Shown piece after piece: positions 31,279 to 41,642 of a DNA stretch of 64,000 nt. The DNA comes from Methanobrevibacter_A acididurans (lineage in GTDB: Archaea > Methanobacteriota > Methanobacteria > Methanobacteriales > Methanobacteriaceae): positions 992,001 through 1,056,000 of the forward strand of contig NZ_CP166991.1 in assembly GCF_046197875.1 (NCBI RefSeq), given 5' to 3'. Position numbers and translations under genes: made by a program. The notes beneath the pieces were generated by a model, which had not been told where the DNA came from, did no database searches, and was given only the letters and a program-made list of their open reading frames with translations. Position 1 is the first letter of the stretch. Each line of letters begins with the position of its first letter.

Positions 31279-31637
31279 TTGTTTATCTCCGATTCATTAG
31301 GAAAAAATTTTGTAATATAATCTTAATTTTTATCTTTGATTATTATTTATATTTAACTAAGACATAAGTATTAACATATCCCTAGAAAAATTTAAACATT
31401 AATTTCGATTTTATAATCAATTAAATAGTAAGTTTATTAATTAAATAAAAAAAATATGAAAGGTAAATAGTATTAAAATAGAAGTATAAGTTAAAATTAT
31501 ATTTTACTAATCCAACATATAGATATATAGATAACTAAATAAGAAAAAAGACTTTACTATAAAATATTAAATAAAGAAAAAATAAGAAATTTAAAAAAAC
31601 CATTAGTTTTAATAAAAATTTTAAAAAGAGAAAAACA
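31279..31637. other. Divergent intergenic region
   Basis: About 360 AT-rich bases between the divergently transcribed kinase and GIY-YIG genes. It must hold both promoters. No RNA gene, repeat or short ORF with a ribosome-binding site is seen. Confidence 0.5.
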
Positions 31638-32096
31638 ATGACATTAAAAGGTTCTTATTGTTTAATTATACATTTAAAAAAAAATGAAAATATAAAAGTA
31701 GGCAGTTTATACTCTAAACTAAAATTAAATAAAGGATATTATGTTTATATCGGATCTGCTATGAATTCACTAATTCCTCGGATTAACAGACATTTATCTC
31801 AAGAAAAAAAATTACATTGGCATATCGATTACTTATTAAAAAATAAAAATACTGAAATTGAAGAAGTCTTATTCAATATTTCCAATAATAAAATTGAATG
31901 CAAATTAGCAAAAAAAATAAGTGAAAAAGGAATGGAAATACCAAAATTTGGATGCTCTGATTGTGAATGTAACAGTCATTTAATTTATTTTAAAAATTAT
32001 GAAGATGCAAATGAAAACATTAAAAAGGCATTTAATTACCTTAATATGGATTACCATAACTTAAACTATTTTAAAAATAAACTACAAAAAAAATAA
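31638..32096 (+). CDS. GIY-YIG-like DUF123 family protein
   Basis: 152 residues. Residues about 1-55 fit a GIY-YIG module (KGSYCLIIHL, GYYVYIGSAMNSLIPRINRHL), with Tyr-x-Gly-Ser and Arg at the expected places; HWHIDYLL and FGCSDCECNSHLIYF are characteristic of DUF123, a family of small archaeal and bacterial proteins related to endonuclease fusions. Nuclease activity is plausible but unproven. It is convergent with the frameshifted kinase gene and is flanked on both sides by kinases. Confidence 0.8.
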   Translation: MTLKGSYCLIIHLKKNENIKVGSLYSKLKLNKGYYVYIGSAMNSLIPRINRHLSQEKKLHWHIDYLLKNKNTEIEEVLFNISNNKIECKLAKKISEKGMEIPKFGCSDCECNSHLIYFKNYEDANENIKKAFNYLNMDYHNLNYFKNKLQKK

Positions 32097-32107
32097 GTTA
32101 TTGATAA

Positions 32108-33914
32108 TTAAACTTTATTTTTAAAAGTTATTGAAACTTTAGTTCCATTCTTACTATCAATTTCATATGTTCCTTCAATTTGAGCAACTAAACTATTAAT
32201 TAAAGTGGAACCTATACCTGTACCTTTACTTAAAGAATTATTAATACCAATACCATTATCTTCAATAATTAAAGTAAACAAACCTTCATTTTCACTTAAC
32301 TTAATCCATATTGTTCCTTCATCCCGACCTTCAAAAGCATACTTAATACTATTTGTTAAAAGTTCATTAATAATTAGACCAAGAGAAATTGCAATATCTA
32401 AATTTACATATGTTTTAACTAAATCCATTTTAAAAGTAATTTTCTTAGAAGTAACATAAGATCCTTTAATCTCACGAACTAAATCATTTATATAATCAAA
32501 AATATCCATATCCTCAAAATTTAGATTTTTATACAAATTCTCATGAACTAAAGCCATACTACGAACACGAGATTGAGTCTGAAAAATAGCTTCTTTAGCT
32601 TCTAAATTATCTATTTTATGGGATTGAATACTTAATAAACTAATAATAATTTGCATATTATTCTTAACACGATGATGAACCTCAGTTAAAAGATCATTCT
32701 TTTCTTTAATACTTTTTTTAAGAACTGATTGTTTTTCAATAGATTCAGATATATCAAAAGTTGTTATAACAACACCATCAAATTGATCATTTTTAATAAA
32801 AGGTATTACCCATCCATTAAAATTTCTATTAATATTTTGAGATTTATGACTAAATTCAAAAAATTGAGGTTTCAAGGATTTTTTTACTTCTAAAACATGA
32901 TTTTTAACAAGAGCATCATATTCTGTGAAATAATTTAAACCAATAATACCTTCATCAACCCCGATATATTCATAAAAAACATCATTTGCATAAACAATCA
33001 CATCTTTTTCATTTAAAACTAACACACCCTCAACAGTATACTGTAGTATATCTTCAAATAATACTTGCTTTTTTTCTGCTTCTTCCTCAGATTTAATACG
33101 AGTAAAATCAGCAAAACTAATATTATTAATATAATAAAAAACTAAAAATATTAAAAATAAAACTGAAGATAATATTAAAAAAAATTCATTAGAGATAAAA
33201 GCAAACCATTCAGATTTAAGGATTAAGATTAATGTAAGCACTACAATAAAAATACTGCCAAAAATGAAAATATTCCTTCCAAAAACACTATTTTTAGTTT
33301 TAAGATTTAATTGTTTTATAATTCCTTTATCAGAAGTATAAGCTAAGAATAAAAATGAAATTATTAAATAAGCTAAGAAAAAAAACAATACCACAATACT
33401 TTTAAAATTAGTATCCACATAAGTTATTGCAAAACCCACAAATCTTTCAATAATCAAAAATAAAGCTAATACTTGAGCAAAAGCATAATACTTTTTAAAG
33501 ATTAAGGAATAAGAAAGGAATATAATTTAATATAATAAATAATAACATTAATTTACCAAAGCTAAAAATAGATGATAAATTAATTAAATTAATTAAATAT
33601 AAAACAAATAAGCCAGTCATCAAAATCATTAAAGCAAGAAATAGTTTAGAAAATCTATTTAAATACTTTTTATGAAGATTTTTTTCATTAGCAACTAATA
33701 AAAACCCAATACAGAATAGTGATAAAAATGTAGTGCTATATATTACAAAATTTTTATCGGGTAATGGCCACAAAAGATTTAAGGAAATCACAATTAAACA
33801 GATTATTAGCATTATAACAGCAATTAGAACAGAATATTTTTTAAATTTATTAACAAGAGTATAATTAATAAATGCACTATAATCATTATCATCTTCTAAT
33901 AACTTGTTTAACAT
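32108..33914 (-). pseudogene. Second membrane histidine kinase (HisKA_2 type), split by one frameshift
   Basis: Two adjacent frames make one protein related to the kinase at 29.4-31.3 kb. Frame one (33914-33495) encodes the first membrane helices (MLNKLLEDDNDYSAF...) and ends in CTTTAA; frame two (from about 33490 to 32108) continues with KKYYAFAQVLALFLIIERFVGF, which lines up with KQKYVKESQILSFILLVTGIIGF of the intact paralogue. Removing one T from the CTTTAAAAAG tract near 33496 joins them as NLKKYYAF. The rest is complete: PAS domain, EVHHRVKNNMQ phosphoacceptor, INELLTNSIKYAF, EDNGIGIN. It may be a real inactivation, a phase-variable tract or a sequencing error. Confidence 0.78.
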
Positions 33915-34010
33915 GTTTTATACTTTCCTAATAATTACAATATATACATATAATAATTTTTTTGTTAGTAAGTATTAAAATAGTTTTCTAAAAAAAAGTA
34001 AATTTTATAA

Positions 34011-34811
34011 TTAAATAAATTGTTTAAAAAATTTTTCAAAATCTTCATCATTTAATGGGTCAGGTACTACATAATCAGTGTTATCTAATATTTTTAAAGC
34101 TAAATCATTATATTCTCCTGCTTCATCAGATTCAGGATATTTTTCAACAACTGTTTTAGCATCTAATTCACTTTGTTGTATAAGATTACTTCTATGGATA
34201 GTTCCAATTACTTTAGTACCTATCTTTTCAGCAAATAATTTAACAATATTCTCTTCATTAGGTATATTTTTACAATTACAGATTATACCTGCAAGGTTAC
34301 CATGTAATTTTTTAATTCCTCGAGAAATATTATTTGCAGCATATAATGACATATATTCACCAGATGATACTATAAAAACTTCATCAGCATAATCTTCACG
34401 TAGAGGAACTGAGAATCCTCCACATACTACATCTCCAAGAACATCATAAAATATTATATCTAAATCTTCATTGAATGCACCAACATTTTCTAAACGTTTC
34501 ATCGCAACAATAACACCTCTTCCTGCACATCCAACTCCAGGTTCAGGACCTCCACTTTCCACACATTTTATCCCATTATATCCAGTGAAAACTAAATCAT
34601 TTAATGTTGGTTTATGATTATCTTTTAAGGTACTAACTACTGTAGGTATTCTTTTACCATATAATGTTCTTGTAGTATCTGCTTTAGGATCACAACCAAT
34701 AACCATTAATTTTTTTCCTTGTTGACTATATGCAGCTGATATATTCGCTACTGTTGTAGATTTTCCTATTCCACCTTTTCCATAGATTGCTATTTTTTTC
34801 TGTTTTTTCAA
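34011..34811 (-). CDS. cfbC: Ni-sirohydrochlorin a,c-diamide reductive cyclase reductase component (NifH-like)
   Basis: 266-residue homologue of nitrogenase iron protein: P-loop GKGGIGKSTT (11-20), switch regions DPKADTT and DVLGDVVCGG, and the two Cys that bridge the 4Fe-4S cluster between subunits, Cys95 (GCAGRG) and Cys130. No nifDK is nearby, and a NifH homologue that works with CfbD in coenzyme F430 synthesis is present in all methanogens, so CfbC is the best assignment. It feeds electrons to ring reduction of the nickel tetrapyrrole of methyl-CoM reductase. Start TTG 34811 follows GGAGGT. Confidence 0.85.
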   Translation of the reverse strand: MKKQKKIAIYGKGGIGKSTTVANISAAYSQQGKKLMVIGCDPKADTTRTLYGKRIPTVVSTLKDNHKPTLNDLVFTGYNGIKCVESGGPEPGVGCAGRGVIVAMKRLENVGAFNEDLDIIFYDVLGDVVCGGFSVPLREDYADEVFIVSSGEYMSLYAANNISRGIKKLHGNLAGIICNCKNIPNEENIVKLFAEKIGTKVIGTIHRSNLIQQSELDAKTVVEKYPESDEAGEYNDLALKILDNTDYVVPDPLNDEDFEKFFKQFI

Positions 34812-34826
34812 ACTTTAACCTCCTAA

Positions 34827-36062
34827 TTATTCCCTTTTAATTAATTTATATACATAATCACTTTCTCTTAATTTTTCAGATATTAATATTGCTACATTTT
34901 GGCCTTTATAAGCAGTTTGTATAGGTTTTTTGTTTATTTGCATTGAACTTATTTTATGAGTTATTGAACCTGTTGTTGGTCCCTGAATCATTATTTCATC
35001 CCCTAAATGTAAATCATCCCAAATTTTTAGCTCAGCAACATGTATTTTATTATAATAGTTTACTACTTTACCAATATCTTTTTTAATGTATTTAGATTGA
35101 TTATTTTGACTTTGAGTGTAAGGTATTTTAAAGTAGAATCCTGTGTCAAATCCTCGATTAAATACTTTATTTAATTCTTCCATCCATAAAGGGTTATATT
35201 CATAGTTTCCAGTTTCATATGAATTTATTGCTTCACGGTAGACTTTTGTAGCTGTTGCAACATAATCAGGAGATCTTGCCCTTCCTTCAATTTTAAAAGA
35301 ATCCACACCTGTTTTCATTATTTCCGGTATATGTTCAATTAATGCCATATCTTTAGGTGAGAAAAAATTAGTATGATATGAATTATCATATGCTTGTGTT
35401 ATTATGAAAGATTCATCTTCACATTCTGTTGTGTTTTCAACATTTAAATTATTACTTCCTTCATAATTTAATTTCCATTCTTTTCTACAAGGTTGAAGAC
35501 AATCCCCACAGTTTGCACTTCTATTATACAATCCATAACTTAAAAAACATCTACCACTAATAGCCATACACATAGCTCCATGAATAAATATTTCTGTTTC
35601 TATTGGAGATTTATGTGCTAATTTAGAAATTTCCTTTAGATTTAATTCTCTTGAGAGTATAGCTCTTTTAACTCCTAATTCATTTAATATTTTTAATGTT
35701 TCTAAATTAGTAGTGTTTTCTTGTACACTTAAATGAGCTTCTAAATCATTTTCTATTACAGAATGAATTAATCCTAAATCAGATAGAATTATTCCATCAG
35801 CACCCGCTTCTTTAATAGAAGGTAATTGTTTTTTCATTAAATTAATATCTTTGTCTTTCATTATAGTGTTAGTACAGACATATAATTTACTATTATATTC
35901 TTTAACAATTTCTGCAACTTTTTTTATGTCTTTAATTGTGAAATTGTTTGCATTTACTCTCATATTTACACCTTCTAATCCAATGTAAATTGAGTCTGCC
36001 CCATTTTTTAGTGCTGCAGATAAGCTTGTGAAATTTCCTGCCGGTGCTAATAATTCTACCAT
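34827..36062 (-). CDS. U32 family peptidase
   Basis: 411 residues. VELLAPAGNFTSLSAALKNGADSIYIG opens the TIM-like barrel, and the family signature with Cys is ETEIFIHGAMCMAISGRC plus LYNRSANCGDCLQPCRKEW, four Cys that in relatives bind an iron-sulfur cluster. FKIEGRARSPDYVATAT follows. Some U32 proteins act in tRNA hydroxylation (TrhP) or ubiquinone hydroxylation rather than proteolysis, so the precise reaction is open. It is immediately upstream of cfbC with a 15-base gap; cotranscription is likely. Confidence 0.85.
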   Translation of the reverse strand: MVELLAPAGNFTSLSAALKNGADSIYIGLEGVNMRVNANNFTIKDIKKVAEIVKEYNSKLYVCTNTIMKDKDINLMKKQLPSIKEAGADGIILSDLGLIHSVIENDLEAHLSVQENTTNLETLKILNELGVKRAILSRELNLKEISKLAHKSPIETEIFIHGAMCMAISGRCFLSYGLYNRSANCGDCLQPCRKEWKLNYEGSNNLNVENTTECEDESFIITQAYDNSYHTNFFSPKDMALIEHIPEIMKTGVDSFKIEGRARSPDYVATATKVYREAINSYETGNYEYNPLWMEELNKVFNRGFDTGFYFKIPYTQSQNNQSKYIKKDIGKVVNYYNKIHVAELKIWDDLHLGDEIMIQGPTTGSITHKISSMQINKKPIQTAYKGQNVAILISEKLRESDYVYKLIKRE

Positions 36063-36217
36063 TTTTAATACTTACCTTAAATTATTTTTTTGTAAACTTA
36101 TAAAAGAATATTAAATTATTGAAAAAGAAATTTATTTGAAAAAAGAAATTAATATTTAAATAGAAAAATATTTAAAAAAATTGTGAATAAATAGAATCTG
36201 AAAATTCCATTTAAATT

Positions 36218-37627
36218 TTAAAATTTATAATAAGATTCTGGAGTAGCTGTATCTGGAATACAAGTAGGATATTCTTCAGTTATACAACCTAAGCATAATT
36301 CTTCTCTATCAAATCCTATAGCATCTATTAAATCTTCAATAGTGATATATCCTAAAGTTTCTGCCCCTAATTTTTGTCTGATTTCTTCAACAGAAAAATT
36401 TGCAGCAATTAATTCCTTTTTTGTAGCCATTGCTACACCATAGTAACATGGACTTATGACTGGTGGACAACCTATCATTAAATGAACTTCTTTTGCCCCA
36501 GAAGCTTTTAATACATCTATTAATGATTCTGAAGTTGTTCCTCTAACTATACTATCATCAATTAAAACTATTTTTTTATCTTTTAATTCTGAAGCTAATG
36601 GGTTTACTTTTAATTTAACTGCCATTTCTCGTTCTTCTTGAGTTGGCATGATAAATGTTCGTCCAACATAACGATTTTTAATTAAACCTTCAGCATAAGG
36701 TATTCCAGAAGCCCGTGAATATCCAATAGCTGCAGGTATAGATGAATCAGGTACTGGCATTACAACATCAGCATCATCAATAGGATATTCTTCATAAAGT
36801 TTTTCCCCTATCTTTTTACGAACCTCATAAACTGTTTTACCATCTATAATACTATCAGGTCTTGCAAAATAAACATATTCAAACATACATCTTGCAAGTG
36901 GGAATCTTCCTGCAATTTCTAAAATATGACTTTTAACTTCATCACCATCAAAGTATACTATTTCACCAGGTTCTAAATCACGTATATATTCTGCATTAAT
37001 AACATCTAATGCAACAGTTTCAGAAGCTGCTATATATACATTATCTTTTTTACCAAGAACTAATGGTTTTATTGCTCTTGGATCTCGAATTATATATAAA
37101 TCATTGTTTATAAGTATTGTTAATGAGTAAGATCCTACAATATCTTTTGAAATAGTTTCTAATACTTCTATAATGTTATCATTTTTTTCATGTTCTCTTT
37201 TAATAAGATAACATAATACTTCAGAATCAGTATCTGATTGGAATTCATAACCATCTTGGATTAATTCTTTTCTCAATCTAGCAGAATTAACTATATCCCC
37301 ATTATGAGCTATTGAAATGAATCCATCATCGAAGTCTGTTACAAATGGTTGTGAGTTTTCAAGTTTTGATTTACCAGTTGTTGAGTAACGTACATGTCCA
37401 ATACCAACATTTCCAACTAAATTTTTGATTTGATCATCTTTAAAAACATCAGTTAATAAACCCATTCCACAGTAATAATTTAAGCCAGAATCATGATTAA
37501 AAGTAGCTATTCCTGCTGATTCTTGACCTCTATGTTGTAAAGCATATAATCCATAATAAATTAATGAAGATACATCAAAATCTTTATTTGTTGAGTGTAT
37601 CCCCATAATTCCACATTTATCTCGCAA
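36218..37627 (-). CDS. purF: Amidophosphoribosyltransferase
   Basis: First step of purine synthesis: PRPP plus glutamine to phosphoribosylamine. The N-terminal glutaminase nucleophile is Cys5 (MRDKCGIMG), exposed after removal of a four-residue propeptide. The PRPP loop is VLIDDSIVRGTT. Cys residues at CMFEY, CPPVISPC and CLGC fit the 4Fe-4S cluster of the Bacillus-type enzyme. Start TTG 37627 follows GGAG. 469 residues, normal length. Confidence 0.95.
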   Translation of the reverse strand: MRDKCGIMGIHSTNKDFDVSSLIYYGLYALQHRGQESAGIATFNHDSGLNYYCGMGLLTDVFKDDQIKNLVGNVGIGHVRYSTTGKSKLENSQPFVTDFDDGFISIAHNGDIVNSARLRKELIQDGYEFQSDTDSEVLCYLIKREHEKNDNIIEVLETISKDIVGSYSLTILINNDLYIIRDPRAIKPLVLGKKDNVYIAASETVALDVINAEYIRDLEPGEIVYFDGDEVKSHILEIAGRFPLARCMFEYVYFARPDSIIDGKTVYEVRKKIGEKLYEEYPIDDADVVMPVPDSSIPAAIGYSRASGIPYAEGLIKNRYVGRTFIMPTQEEREMAVKLKVNPLASELKDKKIVLIDDSIVRGTTSESLIDVLKASGAKEVHLMIGCPPVISPCYYGVAMATKKELIAANFSVEEIRQKLGAETLGYITIEDLIDAIGFDREELCLGCITEEYPTCIPDTATPESYYKF

Positions 37628-37721
37628 TTTATAGTCTCCGTAGTTATAAAAAAAAATTAAAAAATATTTATAATTAATTAAATATTTAGTTATTCATAAT
37701 ATATAATATTTTATTTATTTC

Positions 37722-38777
37722 TTAATCCCAAAGGTTTTGAAAATTTGACATATCATATTCATCATTATTATTTTCATTTACACCATTAATTGAATTATCA
37801 ATATCCTGATTTTTAGTATCAATATTATGATTTAAATCGTTTTGTAAATTTTCATTATTATCTAAGAATATTAAGGTTGTTCTAATTATTTTTAACCAAT
37901 CAATTGCTTCATCTTTAGTTTTTGCCACTATAAAACCTTGACCTACAATCACATTTAATGGTTTAAAATTGTTTGTTGCATAAATGACTTTATCTTCATT
38001 TGGTAATAATTCATCAAAAGTTTCTTGCCATAATTCTTTAAGGTTAAATACTTCTAATAAATCTTTGGTGTATATATTTGCAAATTTTGATTTGAAATTA
38101 CTGTATTCAGATTTAATTTCATCTAAAGTATTTTCTAAGCTTTGTATTTCTTCTTTTAAACTTTGATTATTATCTGTTAATTCTTTAGAATAATTAATTG
38201 CATTAGTATTCTCTAAATTTAATTGTTCATTAGTTTTAATTAATTTCCCATAATCTATTTTTAAATCATATAATTCTTTTTGAACTTCACTTATGTCTTC
38301 TCTATTTAATATAGATGTTAGGGATGCTCTAATTATACTATTATGAATTTCATGCTCTAATTTAGATGGTTCTATAAATTCATTCCCATTAGCATTTGAG
38401 AATATTAAATATTCCACATAATTATAATCTGTTTTTAATTCTTTGTATTGATTAATAAATTGTTCTTTTCCTTCAGATGTTAAATCAATGGCAATTAATA
38501 TTAAATCAGAACCTATAATTGATTTTTTCATTAAATTTATATCTTTTGTTGGTATTATTGAAGAAACAGACATATTATAATTATCTGTTAAGTGCATATT
38601 GTTTACAGCTTTAATTAAAATTTCAGCGGCATTTAAATCTTTTACAATTATTTTTACATCTAAAATATTTTTTTCATAATCATGAGCTTCTTCTGAATAT
38701 TGATATTTTTCTTCGGTGCTAGGGGTTTCTAATTCTTGTGAAATTTCATTTATATTAAAATTATTTTCATCTTCCAT
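37722..38777 (-). CDS. Acidic protein with central coiled coil, unknown function
   Basis: 351 residues, no signal or membrane segment. About 1-40 is acidic and low complexity; about 40-150 is a compact alpha/beta region (VKIIVKDLNAAEILIKAV, SDLILIAIDLTSEGK); about 165-235 is a heptad coiled coil (VQKELYDLKIDYGKLIK, SLKEEIQSLENTLDEIKSE); the tail is Asn/Asp-rich (QNDLNHNIDTKNQD). It sits between purF and galE. No family recognised. Confidence 0.6.
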   Translation of the reverse strand: MEDENNFNINEISQELETPSTEEKYQYSEEAHDYEKNILDVKIIVKDLNAAEILIKAVNNMHLTDNYNMSVSSIIPTKDINLMKKSIIGSDLILIAIDLTSEGKEQFINQYKELKTDYNYVEYLIFSNANGNEFIEPSKLEHEIHNSIIRASLTSILNREDISEVQKELYDLKIDYGKLIKTNEQLNLENTNAINYSKELTDNNQSLKEEIQSLENTLDEIKSEYSNFKSKFANIYTKDLLEVFNLKELWQETFDELLPNEDKVIYATNNFKPLNVIVGQGFIVAKTKDEAIDWLKIIRTTLIFLDNNENLQNDLNHNIDTKNQDIDNSINGVNENNNDEYDMSNFQNLWD

Positions 38778-38797
38778 TTTAATTAATCCTTCATATT

Positions 38798-39763
38798 TTA
38801 TTGTTTTTTATGCCAATTCCATGCAGTTTCTACAATTTTATTTAATGTATCATATTTTGGTTTCCAGTTTAATTCTTTTCTAATTTTAGTAGAATCTGCT
38901 ACTAATTTTTCTGGATCTCCTTTTCTTGGTGATTTAATTATTGTGGGAATTGTGGTTCCTGTAACTTCTTGACAAGTATTAATTACTTCTTTTACAGAGA
39001 AACCTTCTCCATTTCCAAGATTAAATATTTTTGATTTTTGTTTATCTTTTAAATAGTTTAATGCTAAAATGTGTGCTTTGGCTATATCATTTACATGCAC
39101 ATAATCTCTGATACATGTTCCATCAGGAGTGTTATAATTTTCTCCATAAATTGAGATGTAACTTTGTTTTCCCATTGCAGTGTTAAGGATTAGTGGAATT
39201 AAGTGTGTTTCAGGATTGTGCATTTCACCTATTTCACTTTCAGGATCTGCTCCTGAAGCATTAAAGTACCTTAATGCGATATAATTTAAATTTCCATTTT
39301 TAGATTCATTTTCTAAAGTTTTTTCAACAAGTAACTTTGATTGTCCGTAAGGATTGATTGGTTTTGTTGGAGCATTTTCAGTTATTGGCATTTCTAAAGG
39401 ATTTCCATATAATGATGCTGTTGATGAGAAAATGAAATCTTTAACATTATTTTGTTTCATTACTTTAATTAAGTTTAAAGTATTCTGGTAATTGTTTTTT
39501 AAGTACATTGCAGGATATTCAACACTTTCAGGTACTGATGTAAATGCTGCACAATGTATTACTCCATCAATTTGATATTTATTGAAAATTTTATTTAATG
39601 CTTGAGTATCTTTTAATTCTGCTTCTACAAGTTTACCCCATTTTACTGTATTTTTATTACTGCTTGAGAAGTTATCAAGCACAATTGTATCATATCCATC
39701 TTTGTTCAATAATTTATTGATATGTGAACCAATATATCCTGCTCCACCTGTGATTAAAATCAT
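38798..39763 (-). CDS. galE: UDP-glucose 4-epimerase
   Basis: About 321 residues. ITGGAGYIGSH is the NAD-binding loop; SSTASLYG and YGQSKLLVE provide the catalytic Ser and Tyr-x3-Lys. The region YFNASGADPESEIGE and GDGTCIRDYVHV-like sequence (PDGTCIRDYVHVNDIAKAH) is typical of GalE. It interconverts UDP-glucose and UDP-galactose, linking to galU at 28 kb. Start ATG 39763 was chosen because GGGAG lies upstream and the fold begins at once. Confidence 0.92.
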   Translation of the reverse strand: MILITGGAGYIGSHINKLLNKDGYDTIVLDNFSSSNKNTVKWGKLVEAELKDTQALNKIFNKYQIDGVIHCAAFTSVPESVEYPAMYLKNNYQNTLNLIKVMKQNNVKDFIFSSTASLYGNPLEMPITENAPTKPINPYGQSKLLVEKTLENESKNGNLNYIALRYFNASGADPESEIGEMHNPETHLIPLILNTAMGKQSYISIYGENYNTPDGTCIRDYVHVNDIAKAHILALNYLKDKQKSKIFNLGNGEGFSVKEVINTCQEVTGTTIPTIIKSPRKGDPEKLVADSTKIRKELNWKPKYDTLNKIVETAWNWHKKQ

Positions 39764-40001
39764 ACTTTTTATTACTCCCATTATATTTGTAATTTTTATT
39801 AAAATTTAGATTGTACTTATAAATATTTAGAATTGAATATTAGTTAAATATTTAATTATGTTTATAATTATATTTATAAAAGATTTTGGAAATGGAATTA
39901 AATTAATTCATGAAAATTTTTAAAAAAAGAATATTTATGTTAAATTTTAAAAAAGAAAAAATGGTGGTGGTTGATTGTATTTTTAAGTAAATTATTTGTG
40001 T

Positions 40002-41183
40002 TTAGAATAATTTACCTAATTTTAATACAGCTTTTGGTGATACTTTAATTAAATTTTTAACTAGCTCTTCTGTGTTTGCTTTTTCAAATTCAATATCTTG
40101 GAAAGCATTTGCTACACTGTTTAATTCTTTATCGTTTAAACTGAGTAAGTAATCTTTTACTTTCAAGTATTTTTTCATTTCATCACCGATTGCGTCTCTT
40201 AAGTTTGTATCATATTCTTTGAGACGTTTTTCACTGTAATCTTTTTCTTCAATTGCTTTTGCAGCTACTTTACCTGCGTGTAAACCACCTGTCATTCCAC
40301 TGATGATTCCTCCACCAGTTAATGGATTAACTTGTCCTGCTGCATCTCCAACTACTAAAAGATTGTCTGCATATATTTTTTTATGGATTCCTCCAACTGG
40401 ATCTCCACCAACATTCATTTCTACAGGTTGTGCTTCTTGTAATGAATCACAGTTTGCTACGAAATCATCTAAATATTCTATTGCAGGTTTTTCTGCCACA
40501 TTAGGTAATACTGCTAATCCTACGTTTGCTATGTCATCTTCTTTAGGGAAAATCCATACATATCCTCCAGGAGCAACACTTCCAAAGTAGAATTCTATAA
40601 CATTTCTATCTTTAAGTTTAACATTACACATTTCGTATTGTATACCTGATTCCATATCTTTTGCTTTTGTGCTTGTTTTTAATCCTGCCCATCTTGCAAT
40701 ATGTGATTCTGGCCCATCTGCTGCTATTAAAATTTTACATTTTATTTCAAATAGTTCGCCCATTTTTTCACAGGTAACTATAAATCCATCTCCATCTTTT
40801 CTTACTCCTTTTGCTTGAGTTTTAATGAAGATTTTTGCTCCTTCTCTTGCTGCATCCATTGCCATGTATTTATCGAATACTTTTCTTTCTAAGATGTATC
40901 CTGCTTCAGGGATTTCAATTTTATCATTGGTTAACCATACATCAGTTCCATCTGGAGCTACTAATCTTACTCCATCTAATTCACGTGTTACCCAACGTGG
41001 GTTTGGTTCTACTCCAACTCTTTTTAATCCATTTTTAGAGACTCCTTCTGCACATCTTTTTGGAGCACCTATTTCTGCTTTTTTATCCATTAATATTACA
41101 TCTGCTCCGCCCATTGCTGCATGTTTTGCTGCTGAGGAACCTGCAGGACCTGATCCTACTACTAATACATCAGTTTTAATCAT
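40002..41183 (-). CDS. Digeranylgeranylglycerophospholipid (geranylgeranyl) reductase
   Basis: FAD-dependent enzyme that saturates the isoprenoid chains of archaeal membrane lipids. The 393-residue protein begins with a Rossmann loop VVGSGPAGSSAAKHA, has DKKAEIGAPKRCAEG (substrate-side CxxG region), FGSVAPGGYVWIFPK, and the second FAD motif LLVVGDAAGQVNPLTGGGI. Start ATG 41183 follows GGAG and TGAT. The small ferredoxin gene upstream, only 24 bases away, is a plausible electron donor and the pair is common in methanogens. Confidence 0.92.
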   Translation of the reverse strand: MIKTDVLVVGSGPAGSSAAKHAAMGGADVILMDKKAEIGAPKRCAEGVSKNGLKRVGVEPNPRWVTRELDGVRLVAPDGTDVWLTNDKIEIPEAGYILERKVFDKYMAMDAAREGAKIFIKTQAKGVRKDGDGFIVTCEKMGELFEIKCKILIAADGPESHIARWAGLKTSTKAKDMESGIQYEMCNVKLKDRNVIEFYFGSVAPGGYVWIFPKEDDIANVGLAVLPNVAEKPAIEYLDDFVANCDSLQEAQPVEMNVGGDPVGGIHKKIYADNLLVVGDAAGQVNPLTGGGIISGMTGGLHAGKVAAKAIEEKDYSEKRLKEYDTNLRDAIGDEMKKYLKVKDYLLSLNDKELNSVANAFQDIEFEKANTEELVKNLIKVSPKAVLKLGKLF

Positions 41184-41207
41184 AAGTATCATTATCTCCT
41201 AAATATT

Positions 41208-41378
41208 TTATTGTTTTTCTAAAGCATGTAAAGGACATGTTTTTATACAAATATCACATTTTTCACTACATTCGTCTTCATCAAAAACTAAATTAGTTTC
41301 TTTTACTTCAATACAATTTTTAGGACATACTCCAGCACATGCACCGCAATATGAACACCAATCTTTTATTATCATCAT
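41208..41378 (-). CDS. Small 2[4Fe-4S] ferredoxin
   Basis: A 56-residue protein with two cluster motifs: CSYCGACAGVCP at 8-19 (with a further Cys22) and CSEKCDICIKTCP at about 37-49. It starts at MMIIKDW and ends at LEKQ. It lies directly upstream of the geranylgeranyl reductase gene, to which it may supply the electrons for double-bond reduction (inferred from context). Confidence 0.88.
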   Translation of the reverse strand: MMIIKDWCSYCGACAGVCPKNCIEVKETNLVFDEDECSEKCDICIKTCPLHALEKQ

Positions 41379-41642
41379 AGGGTTCTTAACTCCAGAAATA
41401 TTTATTCTTTTATATTAATTAAAAATTTATAATTGTTAACTTAATTTAACCATATTTTTTCTTTTTTAAAAATTAAATATTTAGTTATGTAAAAAAAAAA
41501 TTTTTATTATGGTTTGTAATTATAAAAGTTATAATATCTTAAATTTAAGTCAATGTAATATATATATTTTTCTAAAAAAAGTATTATTATTCAAATATCA
41601 AATTATTTAAAAAAAACTAAGGGAAGATTATAAAAATGTTTT

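Noticed and set aside
34011..34811. Nitrogenase iron protein NifH
   Set aside because: No nifD, nifK or other nif gene is nearby; the NifH-like CfbC of F430 synthesis explains it better in a methanogen.
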